A stretch of 16,556 nt of DNA, taken from the NCBI GenBank assembly GCA_024636355.1, contig JAGXHH010000054.1:1-16556 (forward strand). The letters run 5' to 3'. Both the position numbers and the translations under genes were made by a program. Origin of the DNA: Desulfobacteraceae bacterium (GTDB taxonomy: Bacteria > Desulfobacterota > Desulfobacteria > Desulfobacterales > Desulfosalsimonadaceae). Positions 12,981-16,556 of this stretch are shown here, piece by piece. The notes under the pieces were generated by a model that worked only from the letters and a program-made list of their open reading frames with translations, searched no databases and was not told the DNA's origin. The stretch's first letter is position 1. The number at the start of each line of letters is the position of its first letter.

Positions 12981-14020
12981 TATGGCACCCCTTTTCACTT
13001 GCCATCGTCATGGTCGACGCCCTGGCGCTGCTGTTTGTTGTCAAGGCGGCGGCAACGTCAGTGCGGGTTGCCGCCGACTGGTCGCCGGGGTCGAGCACGA
13101 AACAGCAGATCACCCTTGAAACTGCCGCCGAAACCGGTGCCATGTCCGCGCGGGCGGCATTCGGCCTACTCATCGGATCGACACTGGTGCTGGTCGTGGC
13201 CGTCACCAACGTGTTTCCCGGGATCGTTCCCGGGGCCATGTGCGGCACCGTCGTGCTCCAGGCGACCGGTGGAAACGGAACGCAAGCCTTCATGTTCAAA
13301 CTCCTCTGCCTGGGGATCTTCTACCTCTGGTACATCCTTGACCGACTCGACCGGACCTCCCCGGATGCGCCCCTGGCGCGCATGAATGCAAAAATGCTGC
13401 TCCTGGCCGCACCCTTTGCAATCCTTGCAGTCTTTGCCACCTTCAACACCTTAAACACCTTAAACAGCCTCGACGCCCACACCCCCGTCGACTGCTGCGC
13501 CGTTGTCTACGATCAGTTCACCGGTACGCGGGGCGTTGCTCACGCAAGAGGCCCAAGTGATCATCAACTGGTCTGGTCGTTCGGCATTCTGACCTTTCTT
13601 CTAATCTGCCTGGGATCGGTCGGCGTTTTTTGGCGAAAAAAGAGGTCTGGTTTAATATCGGGAACTGCCGCGATTTTCTCCCTCGCCTGGGGAACGATTT
13701 CCGCGCTTTTCCTGGTACGCGTCCTTTCCGCCTACACCTATGAGGTCCTGCACCACCACTGCCCCTGGTGCCTGTTTCTGCCGGAGCACCATTATGTCGG
13801 GTTTGCCCTGTTTGGACTCCTCGGCTTGGCGGTCATCCAGGCACCGACGGCGTACGTGTGCCACTGGGCTGGGCTCGCTCATCCCGGGCTCGCTGAAAAA
13901 AGCGACCGCCTTGCCCGACGCTCGCTTGCCGCGATGATTTTCTTCATTCTCGTGTTTACGGTCGCTGCTGCCGGACCGGCCATTTCCTGGCGGATGCGCT
14001 ACGGTGTCTGGATGAGTTGA
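12977..14020 (+). CDS. Eight-span membrane protein with CPWC motif, VKOR-like C-terminal half
   Basis: Not recognised as a named family. About eight membrane spans are predicted by eye (5-24, 62-80, 104-122, 139-157, 198-217, 227-250, 272-290, 316-334). Eight cysteines are present. Cys173-Cys174 lie in the loop after span four (PVDCCAVVYDQF), and HHHCPWC (259-265) precedes span seven, with EHH (270-272) just behind. Loop cysteines, two spans, then CxxC at the head of the next helix is the topology of vitamin K epoxide reductase (VKOR), and CCAVVYDQF resembles the second loop cysteine region of bacterial VKORs. The N-terminal half is of unknown type. A thiol oxidoreductase or metal relay role fits NosL. 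ATG 12977 overlaps the ATPase stop by 4 bp. Last gene of the operon. Confidence 0.7.
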   Translation: MIWHPFSLAIVMVDALALLFVVKAAATSVRVAADWSPGSSTKQQITLETAAETGAMSARAAFGLLIGSTLVLVVAVTNVFPGIVPGAMCGTVVLQATGGNGTQAFMFKLLCLGIFYLWYILDRLDRTSPDAPLARMNAKMLLLAAPFAILAVFATFNTLNTLNSLDAHTPVDCCAVVYDQFTGTRGVAHARGPSDHQLVWSFGILTFLLICLGSVGVFWRKKRSGLISGTAAIFSLAWGTISALFLVRVLSAYTYEVLHHHCPWCLFLPEHHYVGFALFGLLGLAVIQAPTAYVCHWAGLAHPGLAEKSDRLARRSLAAMIFFILVFTVAAAGPAISWRMRYGVWMS

Positions 14021-14063
14021 GTTTGTAAACCAGTCCATTTTGGCACCTGAAGTATTGGATTTC

Positions 14064-14350
14064 CCGGATTTGGTTATCCGGAAAACTCCAGTTAATAATT
14101 TCTCTCGCAGAGCCGTTGAAGACGCGGAGAGTTCCTCTGCGCTCCCAGCGACCTCTGCGAGAGGATATGCGATCTCCCTGGCGCCAAAAAGGTAGGATTG
14201 CCCATCACTGGAGCGAACCGGATAACCAGATTCTTCAATTTGCAATACAATTCTCAATTGATTCGGAAGATTAAATCAAAGGCAAATTGTGAATAGTGAA
14301 TTGCCAATTGCGAATTGATAATTATTGGAGCGAAGCGGATAACCAGATTC
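14064..14350. repeat. Mosaic of dispersed and inverted repeats in a convergent intergenic region
   Basis: This gap of 335 nt (14021-14355) between convergent genes holds no gene. A 25-nt unit beginning TGGAGCGAA and ending AACCAGATTC occurs at 14209-14233 and 14326-14350 with one mismatch. Its core appears inverted as TGGTTATCCGG at 14071-14081 (perfect against CCGGATAACCA at 14218-14228). CTCTCGCAGAG (14102-14112) and CTCTGCGAGAG (14153-14163) form a perfect 11-bp inverted repeat with a GACGCGGAGAG/CTCTGCGC interior. Between 14234 and 14325 are degenerate AATTG-type palindromic words (CAATTTGCAAT, CAATTG, CCAATTGCGAATTG). The small stem CCGGAT-TTGGTT-ATCCGG (14064-14081) lacks a T-run. No convincing terminator for either flanking gene. 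Confidence 0.7.
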
Positions 14351-14355
14351 CAGGA

Positions 14356-15303
14356 TTATCCCGGACCGCAGTCCGAGTCCTCACCGGCGTGCTCTTCCAT
14401 GAGAATATTGAGTTCAGCGCCCAGCAGGATGAGATAAGCGGTCAGGTAAAACCAGAGCATCAGGATAATGACCGCCCCCATGGAGCCGTAAGTCTGGTTG
14501 TAGCTGCCAAAGTTTGCGACATAAAAAGAAAAGAGAATCGAACCGAGAATCCAGATGATCGTGGCGAAAATCGCCCCCAGGCTCAGGCATTTCCATTCGG
14601 GTTTCTTCCGGTTGGGCGCGTAGCGGTAGATCATTGAAAGGCCCAGCATGATGAAAAGGGCCAGCAGAACCCAGCGGGCCGTCGAGATCAGGATCCGGTG
14701 GGCGGACAGAAAATCGACATAGGCAAACAAGGGGGGCAGCAGAACAATGAGCACCAGGGATATCAGGATAAAAATGATGGTGCCGAATGTCAGGACAAGG
14801 GCCGTAAGGTTGAACCTCAGAATGTTTCGTTCTTCTTTCGTATTATAGGCGACGTTTAAGGCGATGATCAGGGCCTTCATTCCGCGGGCGGCACTCCAGA
14901 TCGTAAAAAGGAGACCGAAGATAATGCCGAAACTCAGACTTCGGGACGGAGTCGACACGATTGCCGTCACCTGCTGGTTTAAGATGTCATAGGCAGATCC
15001 GGGGATGACATCCTTTAAAATTGCAAACTGCTGCTGCACCTGGACCGGATCGGAAACCAGGCCATACAGGGAGATCAGCGCCGCAATCCCCGGAAAAATA
15101 GACAGCAGAATGTAGAACGCCACACCTCCTGCAACCACGAACAGGTTGTCATTGGCCTGTTCCTGGTACAGCTTCCATATGAACTTAAAGAAACCGAGCC
15201 GGCCTTTCCTTTTCCGGGTAGTTTTATCCGAAGACGCCGGCTCGTTTGCAACCGGCTCCGGATGTGCGTCATTGGCATATTTATTGTGTTCATCTGGTTT
15301 CAT
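14356..15303 (-). CDS. YihY/BrkB-family integral membrane protein
   Basis: 315-residue member of the YihY/virulence factor BrkB family (formerly called ribonuclease BN by error; function unknown). After a hydrophilic, Lys/Arg-containing N-terminal tail of about 35 residues come the family marks: WKLYQEQANDNLFVVAGG with the first long span (54-80, ending in SIFPGIAALISLYG), spans near 122-137, 165-190, 208-226, 243-263 and 272-298, and the C-terminal motif YGSMGAVIILMLWFYLTAYL followed by LGAELN. RYAPNRKKPEW (227-237) matches the usual RYAP-loop. Length is normal. ATG 15303 is the first Met; its upstream sequence lacks a clear ribosome-binding site. Neither neighbour suggests a specific role. 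Confidence 0.92.
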   Translation of the reverse strand: MKPDEHNKYANDAHPEPVANEPASSDKTTRKRKGRLGFFKFIWKLYQEQANDNLFVVAGGVAFYILLSIFPGIAALISLYGLVSDPVQVQQQFAILKDVIPGSAYDILNQQVTAIVSTPSRSLSFGIIFGLLFTIWSAARGMKALIIALNVAYNTKEERNILRFNLTALVLTFGTIIFILISLVLIVLLPPLFAYVDFLSAHRILISTARWVLLALFIMLGLSMIYRYAPNRKKPEWKCLSLGAIFATIIWILGSILFSFYVANFGSYNQTYGSMGAVIILMLWFYLTAYLILLGAELNILMEEHAGEDSDCGPG

Positions 15304-15653
15304 AACGTTAATATAATTCGGCTGCCGAACGGCTGGAATGGGGGGTTCGACTTATTCGTACGATAATTTTACGGTATTTTTTCCGGTCTGCACACACGTC
15401 TTCGCCTCCCCGCTATGGAGATGCGGCAAATGTCGAATCCTGCCGCTCCCTTTCTTCAAAAAACAGCCGGATCATTTGACGCACTAAGGGATCTCACTTA
15501 ACTTTCAGTAGTGTAGACGACTTGAATATTGCCGGTAAACGCGCCGTCTACTCGGCTGTTTGGCAAAAAAAACAGTTTCGGCCAGGCACGGGGTTATCCG
15601 AAAAGCCGAAATATCGTTCACCTCACTCGATTACGTCAGGAAACTATCGTCAT
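15304..15653. promoter_or_regulatory. Divergent intergenic region with a candidate promoter for the inositol-phosphate synthase gene
   Basis: No gene is supported in these 350 nt. A sigma-70-like pair, TTGACG (15476-15481) and TAACTT (15499-15504) with a 17-nt spacer, points toward the plus-strand gene; the -10 is weak. Downstream, short inverted repeats occur: GTAGACG/CGTCTAC around 15516-15551 and TTTCGGC (15576-15582) against GCCGAAA (15605-15611). They could form leader hairpins, but none has a T-run and I recognise no riboswitch. An open frame at 15560-15796 overlaps the real gene out of frame and was not accepted. Confidence 0.3.
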
Positions 15654-16556
15654 ATGAACAATTCGAAAAATGTAAACAAGGGCGTGCTCCTGCTGGTTGC
15701 GGGCGTCAAGGGGGCCATCGGGTCGACCCTTGCCGCAGCGGTGGCGGCGTTAAAAGACAACCCGGAACTGGTCGTTCCCTACCTGATGACCGGTGATCAA
15801 TTCCCGTACATGGGAAGTCCGTCCAACATCCGCATCGCCGGCTGGGATGTCAGCCGCCTGTCCCTCAAAGATGCAATGGCCCATCACGGGGTTCTCGAAA
15901 AAGGCGCCCGGGAGCCCTATTCGAAAACCATCGATGCCGTCCCGGTTCAGGATGCCCCGGACATCGGCGATGACCTCGGCCGGCAGGTGGCGACGATCAA
16001 AAAGGATATAGGGGAATTTACATCGGCCAATCCCGGCTTTTCCCCGGTTCTGGTCAACCTGCTTCCCGCTGGCAAATGCCACGATTTGAATCGTTTCAAG
16101 GATCTGAGCGCACTTTACGACGGGGCCGGCGACGTGCCGATTGCCGATCTGGCCTATGTCCTGGCGGCCGTGGAATCCGGCATCCCGGTGGTAAATTTCA
16201 CACCGAACGAAGTCGAGCTCCCGGCGGTGGTAAAGGAAGCAGAAAACCGCGGCATCCCGATTGCCGGGCGCGACGGCAAAACCGGCCAGACCTACCTGAA
16301 AATGGTCCTGGCATCCGCCTTCCGCGCCCGCAAACTGTTCATCAACGGCTGGTACAGCATGAACATCCTCGGAAACGCCGACGGGGAGAACCTGCTGAAT
16401 CCCGAACACGCCGCCTGCAAGCTCACCAACAAGACCGATCTCCTGGAACAGATCCTTGGATATCAGCCGGGGGTCAACGCCTACGGGAAATCCGCCCACA
16501 AGGTCCATATCGATTATTACCCGCCGCGAGGCGATGCCAAGGAAGCCTGGGATGTC
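15654..16556 (+). CDS. ino1: Inositol-3-phosphate synthase (partial, 3' end outside the window)
   Basis: NAD-dependent cyclisation of glucose 6-phosphate to 1L-myo-inositol 1-phosphate, the entry to inositol lipids or compatible solutes. The frame stays open to the right edge, giving 301 residues of a protein usually around 400-450. The Rossmann NAD loop AGVKGAIGST is at 16-25. Family segments follow: PVLVNLLP, FTPNEVELP, the central GRDGKTGQTYLKMVL (from 205), NGWYSMNILGNADG, LTNKTDL, and HKVHIDYYPPRGDAKEAWDV at the edge. The form resembles the archaeal/actinobacterial type more than the eukaryotic one. ATG 15654 has AGGAAA about 10 nt upstream, a rather long spacing; no better start precedes the Rossmann loop. 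No other inositol gene is in view. Confidence 0.87.
   Translation, partial: MNNSKNVNKGVLLLVAGVKGAIGSTLAAAVAALKDNPELVVPYLMTGDQFPYMGSPSNIRIAGWDVSRLSLKDAMAHHGVLEKGAREPYSKTIDAVPVQDAPDIGDDLGRQVATIKKDIGEFTSANPGFSPVLVNLLPAGKCHDLNRFKDLSALYDGAGDVPIADLAYVLAAVESGIPVVNFTPNEVELPAVVKEAENRGIPIAGRDGKTGQTYLKMVLASAFRARKLFINGWYSMNILGNADGENLLNPEHAACKLTNKTDLLEQILGYQPGVNAYGKSAHKVHIDYYPPRGDAKEAWDV

Noticed and set aside
14039..14060. TTGGCAC at about 14039 as a sigma-54 promoter
   Set aside because: The -24 half is good but there is no GC 10 nt later and no downstream plus-strand gene.
14064..14084. CCGGAT-ATCCGG stem as a rho-independent terminator after the nosL operon
   Set aside because: Only a 6-bp stem, followed by AAAACTCC on the plus strand and no T-run on either strand; better explained as an inverted copy of the nearby repeat.
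15560..15796. 78-residue plus-strand frame before the inositol-phosphate synthase
   Set aside because: It overlaps the real gene out of frame and shows no motif or ribosome-binding site.
15750..16508. 252-residue minus-strand frame opposite the inositol-phosphate synthase
   Set aside because: Antisense to a gene with clear family segments through to the window edge.

Overview
The window looks like a chromosomal piece of a moderately GC-rich anaerobic or facultative proteobacterium-like organism. A sulfate-reducer relative (Desulfobacterota, Desulfobacterales-like) is my best guess. That rests on the gene style: a sigma-54 activator with PAS domain, an acyl-CoA dehydrogenase/biotin-dependent acyl-CoA carboxylase operon, NosL without a denitrification cluster, an inositol-3-phosphate synthase, and intergenic regions full of palindromic REP-like repeats. 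The placement is an inference; no rRNA or other taxonomic marker lies in the window.

Region 1 (1-8956) is a catabolic unit. A PAS/AAA+ sigma-54-dependent activator (minus strand, cut by the left edge) is transcribed away from a five-gene plus-strand operon: acyl-CoA dehydrogenase, acyl-CoA carboxylase carboxyltransferase subunit, biotin carboxylase/biotin carrier subunit, AtuA-family protein, and enoyl-CoA hydratase. The intergenic space between activator and operon holds nested inverted repeats (likely activator sites) and a GG-N10-GC sigma-54 promoter. A second sigma-54-like site precedes the biotin carboxylase gene. The enzyme set matches the core of the acyclic terpene (atu) and leucine/isovalerate (liu) pathways: dehydrogenate a branched acyl-CoA, carboxylate the gamma-methyl of the enoyl-CoA, hydrate the glutaconyl-CoA product. 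No ligase, lyase or transferase is present, so the substrate is open. Two unusual repeat blocks lie inside the operon: hexamer-based inverted repeats at 4102-4176 and a cluster of REP-like palindromes at 6172-6334.

Region 2 (9028-14020) looks like a membrane/periplasmic metal or redox maturation module. A DsbD_2/TauE-SafE-like membrane protein with a GHCLGMCGP motif is on the minus strand. Divergent from it is a five-gene plus-strand operon: NosL-family copper-binding protein, a 101-residue single-span membrane protein, a MacB/FtsX-type ABC permease, its LolD-like ATPase, and an eight-span protein whose C-terminal half resembles a vitamin K epoxide reductase (VKOR) bundle with a CPWC site. 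The last four genes overlap by 1-4 bp. No nosZ or other target enzyme is in view, so this is the best candidate for an undescribed system: NosL-linked copper delivery driven by an FtsX-type ABC machine with its own thiol-redox partner.

Region 3 (14021-16556) has a repeat-rich gap, a YihY/BrkB-family membrane protein on the minus strand, and the 5' part of an inositol-3-phosphate synthase gene on the plus strand, running off the right edge. No tRNA, rRNA, CRISPR array, insertion sequence or transposase gene was seen.
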